Source: Porogramme epimiltina
Taxonomy: Eukaryota > Basidiomycota > Agaricomycetes > Polyporales > Polyporaceae
Assembly: GCA_900155495.1 (NCBI GenBank)
Contig: FTLJ01000636.1
Span: 1 to 17,392 of the forward strand
DNA length: 17,392 nucleotides
Direction of reading: 5' to 3'
The translations under genes and the position numbers were made by a program. The notes beneath the pieces were generated by a model. That model did not search any database. It worked only from the letters and a program-made list of their open reading frames with translations, and was not told the origin of the DNA. Every line of letters starts with the position of its first letter. Position 1 is the stretch's first letter. Of the stretch, positions 1 through 9,271 are shown one piece after another.

Positions 1-367
1 GAAACATGTCAATGGGCGTAGCGACTCCTCACGCGCGTCCTATGTCCCCGGTCGCTCTGTGGTCGCCGCGAGCGGCACCACAACAATCGCGCTGCGATCG
101 CCCTTCCCTCCCCCGAGTCCGAAACACATACGCCTTCCCCTCCTGACGCCATCCTTATTACGCTAATTCGACCCAGGAACGACGCGGTGTACCTACCCTC
201 AGGTTATCATGCATGGTAACGATATTATCATGCACGCGTGGCGCCCTTCCGCACCTCGCCGCCAATCTTGGCGTATAGCCAGAGGCACGCTGACGCAGGC
301 GCGCCGGCACGCGCGGGAAAAACCCAGGAGCGAACAACATACAATCGAAGGACATGGTGCTATCTAT
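1..367. other. Intergenic, left edge, downstream of HET1
   Basis: No convincing gene. This is the 3' flank of the minus-strand HET1 gene, whose stop codon is at 368-370. The only visible structure is a 10-bp direct repeat, TTATCATGCA, at 204-213 and 225-234. Short open frames on both strands have no recognisable domain and no intron signals. Confidence 0.5.
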
Positions 368-2764
368 CTATACATTGTTGTTCTGCAGCATCTGGGCGAC
401 CAGTGCCTTCAGCTGGGTAAGCTCTGTTCGCTGGCTCTCGAGTGCTTCAGTTAGGGTGCGTATCTGCGCGTCGTGAGCATCCTTCATTTCCTGCGTTTTG
501 CGAGCGCGAGCGGCGTCGTTTTCTCTTGTCTGTTGGAGAGTGTCACAGAGGTTGCTCGAGATCTTAGCCATGCCGCACGAGGCACAAGCTCTGGCTACGT
601 TGTGTGCCTCATCTGAACCTGTGTGAATTGGTTTAGTTATGGACATGTCCTGCAAGTCATCCGCGAGGGCCTGAATGACCGTCATACTCGAGTAGTCGAT
701 GGTGTGAATGCGATCAGAGCACGGACTAATGCTGGATTGTAAGGGCAGGGATTCCGGCCGATGAGAGGCCGAGGAAGTGAGAAAAGGCAAGGGATTTAGA
801 CCATTGGTGGGACGAGGGAGGCTTGCACGAGGGGTCATGTCGAGGCGCCGATCCGATTGGCGAACTGGCGGCGGGAGGCAAATGTTCGCCTTCTTCTGTA
901 TCTCCTCGTACCTGCTCCCAGCGAGCTCGAGACCGAGCACGAGCGTCCGCTCTGGTGCGTGCGTACAGGGCGAAAATACGAGACGAATGGTGCGCTCCGC
1001 GTCTCCGAATTCGCGCGCGCCGTTCGGCCAGGTTGTGATGTGGTCCGTCGCGCAGTCGTGTACGTACTTTGGCCACGATTGAGCCCATGTCGCACTGTGG
1101 CTCTGATCCGCCCATGTCCAATGGCATGGATGCGCCTCAGTCGACGTTTTTGTGCACGTCCCGAGGAGGATGCGAACGTGCTCCAACAGTTTGGTGGACA
1201 GGCACCCAAACCGTATTGTGTCCTTCGACGCAGGGTCCCAGGACACCGCCCTGGTGACAGGGAAGAATGAAAGCGCGCCCAAGGTCTGCATTAGCGTCCG
1301 AGGGATTCGGAACACCGAGGGCGCGACGTCGGGAACGAAGTGTTGCAAGAGATGCGCACCATCTCTCCGTCCTGTCGTGGGCGGGTGGGCGGCGATGTAG
1401 ATGTCGCGCCAGGTGACAAAGACGGGTTTTCCGCGGAAGCGCAGGTTGTTAGCGTCGCTACCGAGGGAGGCCAGTCTGAATCTGAACGACCCGGATCTGG
1501 TTGGTTCATGAAATAGCCACGACACACAGTACAGCTGGTGTGACGAGGTCTCGGCCTCATTAATCAGAGCTGGGTGTAGGAGGAGTGCGAGGGGTTCACC
1601 ATTCCTCTGGCACGGGAGGACAGCGAGGGTGGCCCCGCCGACATCAGCCAATGGCAAGTGGCATTTCATTCCATACGAGGTGGCCTCGAACGAAGGGATC
1701 TTGTCGCAGGATTGGTCAAGTAGGCCAGCCTTAAGGTCATGGGGGTGAGATGGGAGCTAGCTACGTATAGAGTGAACTACACATACCTCCTTCTCCAGTT
1801 GGAATTTTTGCGGAAATGGCGGTAATAGTGCAGGAGAGTGTATCCACAGGGATGAGTATGTGTTAGACCATCCGATAAAGTCAGTGGGAGAGACAGCAAA
1901 CAGAAATGTATCGGGATTATTAGGTTTGTGGCGCTGAGACTTGGATAAACACTTCTGTTCCCACTTGTCGTTACTGGAGTCGTGACAGTCTCCCCAGGCA
2001 AATAGTGTCGCGTCCGTGCTCCGTCTCGCTAGCTCCGCTTGCAGCCGCTGAAAAGCATACTGTCCCTCCCCGTAGAGCGTCGGCATGTTGACATCGAACA
2101 GTCCAAGGAGGCAGTACGCCTCATCCTCCACCCGCGTCGTCTTGCGCGTAGCCGCCCAGGACATGCGCGTCGCGATCGACGCATGAACTCGGAAGTCCCG
2201 CTCACGCGTGAGGTACTCCTTGTTGATCCCTGTGCACCTGGAGAGAGGGACACGGAGGTCGTACTTTGTTCCAATGTTCTCCCAATCCTTCGAGAAGAAG
2301 ACGAGGAACGCTGGAGCGAGGAGCTCCTGAAGTGTCCATCCCCGCGAGTGCCATCGCGCCGACAGGAACTTGGAGTTCTTCGCGTGCGGATCATCGGCGC
2401 TGGGGACATCCTCGAGATAGACGTAGCAGACCTCGGACAGTGCGTACCAATTGAACATTGAGTTGATCGCCTCCGACAGCTCCGTGCTACTCGTCTTGTC
2501 GATGCAGCACAAGTCGATCCAGACCCAATCGTAGCCGTCTCCCTCCGCGACCTCGCAGCACCGGCGTATCTTCTCCCCAACGCATTCCCGTGGATTTGTT
2601 CCTGTGATCTTGCACTCCTTGACGATGTCCTGGACATCCTGGAAGGTCTGCTCGCCTGCGGGGTCTTGGGTCCAAGTGTGGGACAAGATCGCGTATCCTC
2701 CCACGACGGCAGCGCAGTCGGAAAAGTAGTGAAGCTCAGCGCGAGCGGTGCTGAGGACCCACAT
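368..2764 (-). CDS. HET1: HET-domain heterokaryon-incompatibility-type protein, two exons
   Basis: Exon 1 is 2764-1787 (326 codons) and exon 2 is 1729-368 (453 codons plus stop), about 779 residues in all. The 57-nt intron (1786-1730) has a GTATGT donor and a CTTAAG acceptor in phase 0; the same intron is found in HET2, HET3 and HET4. The start MWVLSTARAE is typical of HET proteins. HET-domain motifs seen: YAILSH (24-29), WIDLCCID (82-89) and GWTLQELLAP (142-151). The DUF8212-like segment follows, with EDEAYCLLGLFD and MPTLYGEG (about 213-234). Exon 2 holds a globular domain from about residue 346 (MKCHL) with WRDIYIAAHPPTTGR and HDCATDHI, which I cannot assign to a named family. A polar linker and a C-terminal coiled coil (roughly the last 70 residues, ending QNNNV) close the protein. 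HET proteins in fungi act in non-self recognition and cell death; the role of this copy is inferred from family membership. The frame is intact. Confidence 0.88.
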
Positions 2765-2774
2765 CGTGTCGGCT

Positions 2775-2828
2775 CTAGAGGTGCGAGCAGTTAGTGAGTC
2801 CGTTAACAGAATGAGGATGTCGACTCAC
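2775..2828 (-). other. 5'UTR intron of HET1
   Basis: On the minus strand this 54-nt stretch has a GTGAGT donor, a CACTAAC branch site and a CTCTAG acceptor. It ends 10 nt before the HET1 start codon. HET2 has an intron of nearly the same size at the same place (8234-8178), so it is a conserved leader intron and not a chance match. Confidence 0.75.
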
Positions 2829-2976
2829 TGAAACGGTGCAAAGAGTCGTCGTGTGTTCTGTTGAGGCCGTTAGAGTGGAAGGGTGTAGGTGTAGAGAAGG
2901 TGATAGATGTCGAAATGACGTCGGTTTAAAGGAAAGCTCCCTTTTGAGAAGTGAGAAAAGCGTCGTTGCCCGAATA

Positions 2977-2983
2977 CTTATAC
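2977..2983 (-). promoter_or_regulatory. Probable TATA box of HET1
   Basis: The minus strand reads GTATAAGTATTCGG. The equivalent place upstream of HET2 reads CTATATAAGTATTCG, at nearly the same distance (about 215-220 nt) from the start codon. Conservation of both sequence and spacing supports a core promoter element; transcription would start in the leader upstream of the 5'UTR intron. Confidence 0.5.
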
Positions 2984-3534
2984 TACTTAGTGGACCGAGT
3001 GCACAGCCCACACACGGAAGCAGTGTAGACGGCACAAGGCGTGGAAAAGCTATGTGGGCCGGTGCACGGTTTTCATCATGTCGAAGCTTTATAGAGAACC
3101 GCGATTCCCCGTGCTCGAAAGGGGCCAGCTCATTCCCCTTCCACATGCGTCAGCCTGAGCCTGAAACTATGAGAGTCGCTATGACAGCATGTGCACATTC
3201 AGAATTACTCATCCTGGGTCAATTTAGCGTGATTTCATGAGAACGCAAGAGAATGCACTGACGGACACAAAGCGTTGATCTCTCTGCCATTTAGGCCCCG
3301 ACACACTTGGGAAAGTTGAGTTAGGCACAGTGCCTGCACTAGGCGAGTCTTGCGCGGGCAGTGATTTTAGAGAGCTCGAAATGTAGTCTGATTATTAGGG
3401 GCGGAGAACGCAGTAGCATACAGCACGCTACGTAGGACACAGGGGCAGTCGGGACGGAGGGGAGTCCAGCTTCTTCTCGCCGCGCTGGTGAACGCAGGAC
3501 GGGGCGTGCATCGTGCGGTCGCTCTGGTCCTTTG

Positions 3535-3770
3535 AGGTTGGACAGGGGCCCGGCGAGAGCCGGGCTCGGACACCGCGCGAGGCAAGCCGCCGAGGCGAAG
3601 AGATCTGAGAGCCCCTGGAGAGGAGCGGCGAGGATGTTGGGATCGAGGGTTGCGCCACCCTCCCTGGCTGGCTTCTTGAAGCGGACGGGTGCATATGGCT
3701 GGAAAACGTCTTGGGCCAGGGGCTGACGTTGACGGCGGCGAGGTTGAAGGAAAGCGAGAACGATGATGGG
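3535..3770. repeat. Diverged duplicate block, copy A (partner 8820-9020)
   Basis: The block shares runs such as GAGAGGAGCGGCGAGGATGTT, ATGGCTGG, TCTTGGGCCA and GAGAACGATG with the block upstream of HET2. The copies differ by substitutions and by indels that are not multiples of three, so one continuous coding frame across the block is unlikely. Locally, two frames look protein-like in both copies: plus strand LLEADG..WL...LGQG.TL.AA and minus strand PLAQD..QPYAPV...KPA. It sits about 0.8 kb upstream of HET1, as its partner sits about 0.65 kb upstream of HET2. It is best read as part of the duplicated unit; coding status is unknown. Confidence 0.55.
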
Positions 3771-4064
3771 TGGATGAGTCAGGATGACAAGCGCGCGACG
3801 GCCCGGGGGTCGATTGCAGCCTTGGCGCCCGTGCCCGTTTTGTCCGTGGACGTCGGACCAATTACCGTGTGCCCAGCCCGCCTGTTTGCCCCGATTGCCC
3901 GTCGACGTCTCCCTCACAGTTCGTCAGGAGGAATGTCCTTAAGCAGCTTGTCCATTGCCGTACATGCTCTAGTCCCGCGCGACGCCGCTTTTAGCTCCTC
4001 AGCTATCAGTAAATGTCCGCATATCCGTCCCTGCGTAAGCTACCCTCGCCGCTGCACTTACAAG

Positions 4065-5369
4065 ATGTCTCTATTCCTAGACACAACCCCCTCCTTGTTC
4101 ACCCCATATTCCTCCGTTTTCAGCTACTTTGACTTCTTCTGGCGCCATTTCTACTCCCGTTCTGTCGCCTCATGGCCGTTCCTTTCTGTCTCAGACTCTC
4201 AACATCATCCATCCGGACGTGTATCAACTTATCAAGAGTATGACATACCGGAGGGGACAGCCGTAGAAGAGACAGGGAGTCGCGCAGCATGTGGTGTAGG
4301 GACAATCATCTTCGGTGCGTCTTTTTCGCTGCATTGATCTCCTCTTCACGTTCTCAGGGCGACCCTTGTTGCAGCCTTCACCCATCCGTGTCTGCGCGCG
4401 GAGTCCGAAGCCCCCTGCCGCGCAAACAAGGCGATATTCCCGCCGCGCTCAGAGGTTTTTCCATGACCACTCAGCACCGTCGACCTGTTTCTGTAGCTTC
4501 TCCGTGAAGATGCCACACCTTGCGTAGGTACGTTGCCTTCAAGTTTCGTTATGTCCCTTATCCCCTTGTCCTCAACGTGTTTCGTTCCCCGGCTCAGCCC
4601 TCGCCATCCACCCATTGGGCGGCTCTAACTGCTCGCGCGTGCCCGGGCGCATGCTCGCGCGACGCATAGAGGCCATCTTTTCATGTCCGGTGTCCCCCAT
4701 TCGCGTTCTCCAGTATCTCTGCCACTACAACACAGTTTCGACTGGTGGATACTCACCAAGAGAGCCTGTTGGGCGCGCAATGACCGCGCGCGTCGCGGGG
4801 AACAGTCGGGCTTCACGGAGAAAGTGGACGGGCACAACTCCACGACGGCCGCCGTGGTCATCGAGTTGTTCAAGTTGCGAGCTAAGAAGACGGAAGACCT
4901 CACCGCCTCCGGGCTGACCATATCTGTGATCGGTGAGTGTCACCTTGCTCTCTAAGTTCTCTCACATGATCGATATCTCTTGCAGGCTTTTCCGTGCTTG
5001 GGTACTCAAGGAAAGCATCGGTGCACAATAGTAGGAGCGAGTTACACGCGGTTAGTGTCCTGAGCCACGCATTACACATGTACAAGATATTCATCCATGC
5101 CTCGGTCATGTGCTCTGAAAAGGCAGTATTGAGCCGGCCGACCTTGTGGAGCGGCAGCCCGATATTCTGCGCTTCCCACCGGATCCGCCACGATGGGCTG
5201 TGGGGGACGGTGGTGCGATCGTGCTCTGTATGTATCGAACAGAGGGGAAGATGCCCGTCCCGCAGGAGCCACGGCGAGTGGAGGTCCCGATCGCGGATTG
5301 TCGGCGACAGCGTCCAGCAAGGAGCGGCGCGGGCAACACTATCTCAGCAACGTGCTAATGAGGATCAGG
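4065..5369 (+). pseudogene. Broken plus-strand gene, copy 1 (family of 9272-10796)
   Basis: A first exon from ATG 4065 runs to a GTGCGT donor at 4315. A 43-nt intron ends at 4357, and the next exon reaches an in-frame TAG (4525-4527) directly before a GTACGT donor at 4528. A further exon, open from about 4683, ends at a GTGAGT donor (4933), and its intron ends TGCAG at 4985. The downstream exon shows a frame change near 5118 in an AAAA run, after which a proline-rich frame (PDILRFPPDPPRWAVGDG) continues to about 5358. The exon end GGACAATCATCTTCG with its donor matches GGACAGTCGTCTTCG in the second copy, and the 3' part resembles its third exon, so the two are relatives. The 3' part that would carry the HAE region is absent; HET2 begins about 150 bp further on. 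I cannot name a function for the N-terminal part. Confidence 0.5.
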
Positions 5370-5523
5370 GTAGGAACAGCGTGTACACTGTACCTACCTA
5401 GACATATTAAGTACCGTGAATAATCTCGAAAACACATCAACAGTCCGTGAGGAAAGTAGCTCGTCAAAAAGTACTTTCACATATGAGTCCGTAGCTTGTT
5501 ATACGAGCACAATGCTGCACGAA

Positions 5524-8167
5524 CTACCCCCTTCTCCTTAGGCTAGAATGATGACTTTCCTGATGCGGTGGGCGGTGCACCCCCTGCGCGGCGTGTGGTG
5601 CTGTGTATGCTAGTGTGGGATGCATAGGGGGAGGCGGCTGCCATGATCTAGGGGATGCCGTGGCCATGGTTGACGATGAGTGTCCTCCTGAAGTTGATTG
5701 TGGCGTGTAGACAGCTTGCATGTATGGAGGGGATGGTCTGTAGATGGGCGGGGGGGCAGAGGATGGCGCTGAGAAATGGGTGCGTTGCGCGGGCACGGAC
5801 AGGGAAGGAAGTGACAAGCCGTTCCTTTGGAGAATGTTTAGAACACCGGTGAGGGTTTGCTTCAAATCGTCTATCTCGCGATCACGATCGGCATTGCTTT
5901 CCCTCACAATCTCTTGAATGGCGTAGTGGAGGTTGCTAGGGATATGGTCCAAATAATGATTGGTGCTCCTATTGAAATCGGAGTCAGAGATAGTCGCACT
6001 GCGCATTTCGCTAGAGCTTAGAGGGCTTCCAACGGCTATAGACATGTTTTGCACGCCTTTGGCCAGGATGCGAGTACTAGGAATCGTCGTGCTTGGACGG
6101 TGAGTTATCTCGGTATTCCCAGTCCTATGGCTAATTGCGGAGTGCCAGTGTGCATGAATGTCGGAGGTAGTAGACCTGCTGGAGAACAACGAAATGGACG
6201 GGGGATTGCTGATGGGACCTGTTCTTCCACCAGCCGCATTGACGCGTCTGTGCAAGAAACGAATAGGTGGCGGAAGGTAAACATTTGCATTCTTCTGAAT
6301 CGCTTTGTACACACTCCCGACGAGCTCGAGGCCGAGAACGAGCGTCTGTTTTGGCGTGTGCGTGCAAGGCGTGAACGACAGGCGAATCATGCGGTTGGCT
6401 TCCCCAAACTCGCGCGTGAGGTCGGGCCAGTCCTCGATGTGGTCTGTAGAGCAGTCATGAACATATTCGCGGCTGGACTGTCCCCATGTTGCTTGATGTC
6501 TGTAATCTGCCCATGCCCAATGGGACGGACTCCGGGCAGCTGTCGATGCTTTCACACACATCCCAAGGCAAATGTGAAAACCCTCTACCAATTGCGTGTT
6601 CTGGCAGTCAAACATTATGTTCGAAGCATCCCTCCAAGTTTCGGGGAAGAACTCAAGCGCGCCCAACGTCTGCATTGTCGTCCGAGGAATCCGGAATGTC
6701 GTGGGCGCGACGTCGGGGAGGAAGTTCTGCAGGAGATGGGCGCCGTCTGTCCGTCCGGTCGTGGGCGGGTGGGCGGCGATGTAGATATCGCGCCAGGTGG
6801 CAGCGACGGGCTTTCCGCGGAAGCGCAGGTTGTTGTCGTCGCCGCCGAGGCAGGCCAGCCTCTTGACGTTGTACCCGGATCCAGTTGGGTTACGAAATCT
6901 CCACGAGACATAGTAGAGCTTGCGGGATGAGCCCTGGGTCTGGTCGTTCGGGGATGGATGGAGGAGGAGTCCGAGGCGTCCACCAATCTTCCGGCATGGG
7001 AGGACAGCGATGGTGAGCCCATTGACCTCGGACACAGGAAGGTGACACTTCATGCCGTACGGGGTGACCTCAAACGAGGAGACTTCGTCGTGAGCTTGGA
7101 TAGGCGAACTGTCCTTAGGCTAGTGGAGTATTCATTTGGATATGAGTCAGGAACGAGTTGCGTACAAGGCGCACCCCACATACCTTCTCGTCCGGCTCAG
7201 TTCGGGTAATTGGTGGAGTCGGCGGACCTGCCGGGGATGGCGTCCACGGGGACGAGCGCGCATCTGACCATCCTATGAACCAACTCGGTGAGGGAGAAAA
7301 TATAAATATACCCGGGTTATCCGGGTTGTGGCTGCAATGACTCTCAGACGCAAGTCCCTGTTCCCGCTCATCGTCACTGAAATAATGGCAGTCGTCCCAA
7401 GCGAAAAGCGTCGCGTCCGTGCTCTGTCTTGCCAGTTCGGCCTGCAGCCGCTGGAATGCATGTCGACCCTCCCCGTACATCGTCGGTATGTTGATGTCGA
7501 ACAGTCCAAGCAGGTAGTACGCCTCGTCCTCCACCCGCGTCGTCTTGCGTTTCGCCGCCCATGACATGCGTGTCGCGATCGAGGCGTGGACTCGGAAGTC
7601 CCACTCGCGCGTCAGGTACTCCTCTTCGATTCCTGTGCACTCTGAAAGAGGATCGCGGAGCTCATACTTTGTCCCGATCTTCACCCACTCCTTCGAGAAG
7701 AAAATGACGAACGCGGGGGCGAGGAGCTCTTGCAACGTCCATCCCCGCAAGTGCCATCGTGCGCTCTGGAAATCCGAGTCTTCGTCGTCGGGATCGTCGT
7801 CGTCCTCGACATCCTCGAGATAGACATAGCAGACCTCAGAGAGCGCGTACCAGTTGAACATCGAGTTGATCGCCTCTGACAGCTCCGTGCTGCTTTCCTT
7901 GTTGATGCAGCACGAGTCAATCCAGATCCAGTCATAGCCGTCTCCCTCAGCGATCTCGCAGCATCGACGTATCTTCTCCCCAACGCGGTCGCGCGGGTTT
8001 GCTCCTGTAATCTTGCACTCCTTGGTGATGTCCTGGACGTCCTGGAAGGTCTGCTCGCCTGCAGGGTCCTGGGTCCAGGTGTGCGACAAGATCGCGTATC
8101 CTCCAGTGACGGCAGCGCAGTCGGAAAAGTAGTGGAGCTCAGCGCGAGCGGTGCTAAGGATCCACAT
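5524..8167 (-). CDS. HET2: HET-domain heterokaryon-incompatibility-type protein, two exons
   Basis: Exon 1 is 8167-7184 (328 codons) and exon 2 is 7113-5524 (529 codons plus stop), about 857 residues. The 70-nt intron has a GTATGT donor and a CCTAAG acceptor in phase 0. HET motifs are YAILSH, WIWIDSCCIN and GWTLQELLAP, followed by the DUF8212-like EDEAYYLLGLFD and MPT-type MYGEG. The first 120 residues differ from HET1 at only about 11 places. An acidic loop, EDVEDDDDPDDEDSD (from about 118), replaces a less charged stretch in HET1. Exon 2 carries the shared C-terminal domain (WRDIYIAAHPPTTGR, HDCSTDHI, PCTHTPKQTLVLGLEL), then a linker, a short coiled coil (VRESNADRDREIDDLKQ) and a tail rich in Pro, Ser, Tyr and His that HET1 lacks. 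A similar tail is present in HET3. The frame is intact. Long open frames on the opposite strand are shadows. Confidence 0.88.
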
Positions 8168-8177
8168 CGTTCCAGCT

Positions 8178-8234
8178 CTGCAAGTGGGAGTGATTAGCTA
8201 GCGTGTCGACTCTGGAAAGGCTATGTTGACTCAC
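8178..8234 (-). other. 5'UTR intron of HET2
   Basis: This 57-nt stretch on the minus strand has a GTGAGT donor, a GCTAATC branch-like site and a TTGCAG acceptor, and ends 10 nt before the HET2 ATG. It matches the leader intron of HET1 in position and size. Confidence 0.75.
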
Positions 8235-8383
8235 TAGAATGGTGCAAAAAGTCTATGTGTATCGTGCTGAGGCCACTAGAGTGGGAAGGTGTCAGTGTAG
8301 ACAAGGTGACAGATGTCGGAGTGTCTTCAGTTTGAAGTGAGGCTCCGTCTATGAGAAATGAGCAAAGCGTCCTCGCTCGAATA

Positions 8384-8391
8384 CTTATATA
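8384..8391 (-). promoter_or_regulatory. Probable TATA box of HET2
   Basis: The minus strand reads TATATAAG within CTATATAAGTATTCG, about 220 nt upstream of the start codon. It is conserved in context and spacing with the HET1 promoter. Confidence 0.55.
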
Positions 8392-8819
8392 GTACCAGCG
8401 GATTGAACGCACAGCCCACGCTCGGAAGCAGTGTGTGTGAAACGAGGCGTGGAAAAGCTATGCGGGCCTGTGCGCAGCTCTAATCGTATTGAAACTTTAT
8501 AGAACAGCGCAGTTCTTCGTGCCCCAGGGGTGCAAGCACATTGCTTTTCTACATGCGTCAGCCCAAGCCTTCTGGACGCGCTGAGGGTCGCGAGAACGCA
8601 CTTGCGGATACACCACGCCGGTCTCTCCGCGTCTTTAAGATCCTGACGTGATTGGAGAAATTTGGTCAGTCATGTTTGCACTGGGCAAGTCTTACTGACA
8701 TACCGCGGGCAGCGATCGCAGCCCCATCCAAAGGCAACTTTATTACTGGGGCGGACAGCGCGGGGGCATATAGCACGCTAGATAGGGACCCATCATGCCA
8801 ACCGGAGGACTGGTCCCGG

Positions 8820-9020
8820 ACGGCGGTCGGGACAGGGGACCGGTGGCGATCGGAGGCGAAGAGAGCCCTCTGAGAGGAGCGGCGAGGATGTTGAGTTCGA
8901 GGTCAAGGGTGGATGGCCCTCGTTGGCCGGCTTCTCGAGGCAGACGGGCGCGTATGGCTGGGGAGCATCTTGGGCCAAGGGCCGACGTTGGCGGCGGCGG
9001 GGAAGGGGAGTGAGAACGAT
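8820..9020. repeat. Diverged duplicate block, copy B (partner 3535-3770)
   Basis: It corresponds to the block upstream of HET1, sharing GAGAGGAGCGGCGAGGATGTT and GAGAACGATG. It lies between HET2 and the plus-strand relic just as copy A lies between HET1 and its plus-strand relic, which supports duplication of a whole unit. Short frames are open on both strands; translation is not demonstrated. Confidence 0.55.
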
Positions 9021-9218
9021 GTCCGCGACGGCCCAGGAGTCGGGAGTCGGGAGTCGATAAAGCCGGAATTGGCCCGGGCGCGGTCTACTTCCAGTACCAA
9101 GACACGGCGCCGGCCGCGATCCCCTGTCCATGCGTCCTTCACATCACACCAGCGACAACGCGTCCACCCTCCCCTTCAGCGCTTCAGCGCTTCACTCCCA
9201 TGCGCCCAACTTCTTTGC

Positions 9219-9224
9219 TATATA
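9219..9224 (+). promoter_or_regulatory. TATA-like element upstream of plus-strand copy 2
   Basis: TATATA lies within GCTATATAGC, about 48 bp before the ATG at 9272, with a CT-rich stretch between them. This is a usual arrangement for a fungal core promoter and supports 9272 as the original start of the plus-strand gene. Confidence 0.4.
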
Positions 9225-9271
9225 GCTATCGCCCGCCGCCCTTCCCTCCCCACATATCAAGATTCAACTAA

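Larger units (their letters stand above)
2829..4064. other. Divergent intergenic region between HET1 and a plus-strand gene relic
   Basis: The left part (to about 3170) is the HET1 promoter. It matches the HET2 promoter in patches, for example GGCGTGGAAAAGCTATG and ACATGCGTCAGCC. A second block (about 3535-3770) matches 8820-9020. Short frames open on both strands in that block, but I cannot show that any is translated. The stretch between the two blocks shows only a small palindrome, AGGCAC-A-GTGCCT, near 3325-3337. Confidence 0.5.
8392..9271. other. Divergent intergenic region between HET2 and plus-strand copy 2
   Basis: Distal HET2 promoter sequence up to about 8570 matches the HET1 promoter in patches. 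The duplicate block follows at 8820-9020. The final 200 bp are CT-rich with a TATA-like element (9219-9224) and look like the promoter of the plus-strand gene starting at 9272. A short tandem of CTTCAGCG lies near 9174-9190. Confidence 0.5.

Noticed and set aside
204..234. Direct repeat TTATCATGCA as a binding site or target duplication
   Set aside because: Only two 10-bp copies with 11 bp between them and no associated element; not enough to support a function.
6049..6930. Long plus-strand open frame (293 codons) opposite HET2
   Set aside because: It is antisense to the conserved HET2 C-terminal domain, has no recognisable domain or intron signals, and similar antisense frames occur opposite HET1 and HET3 because of the shared codon use.
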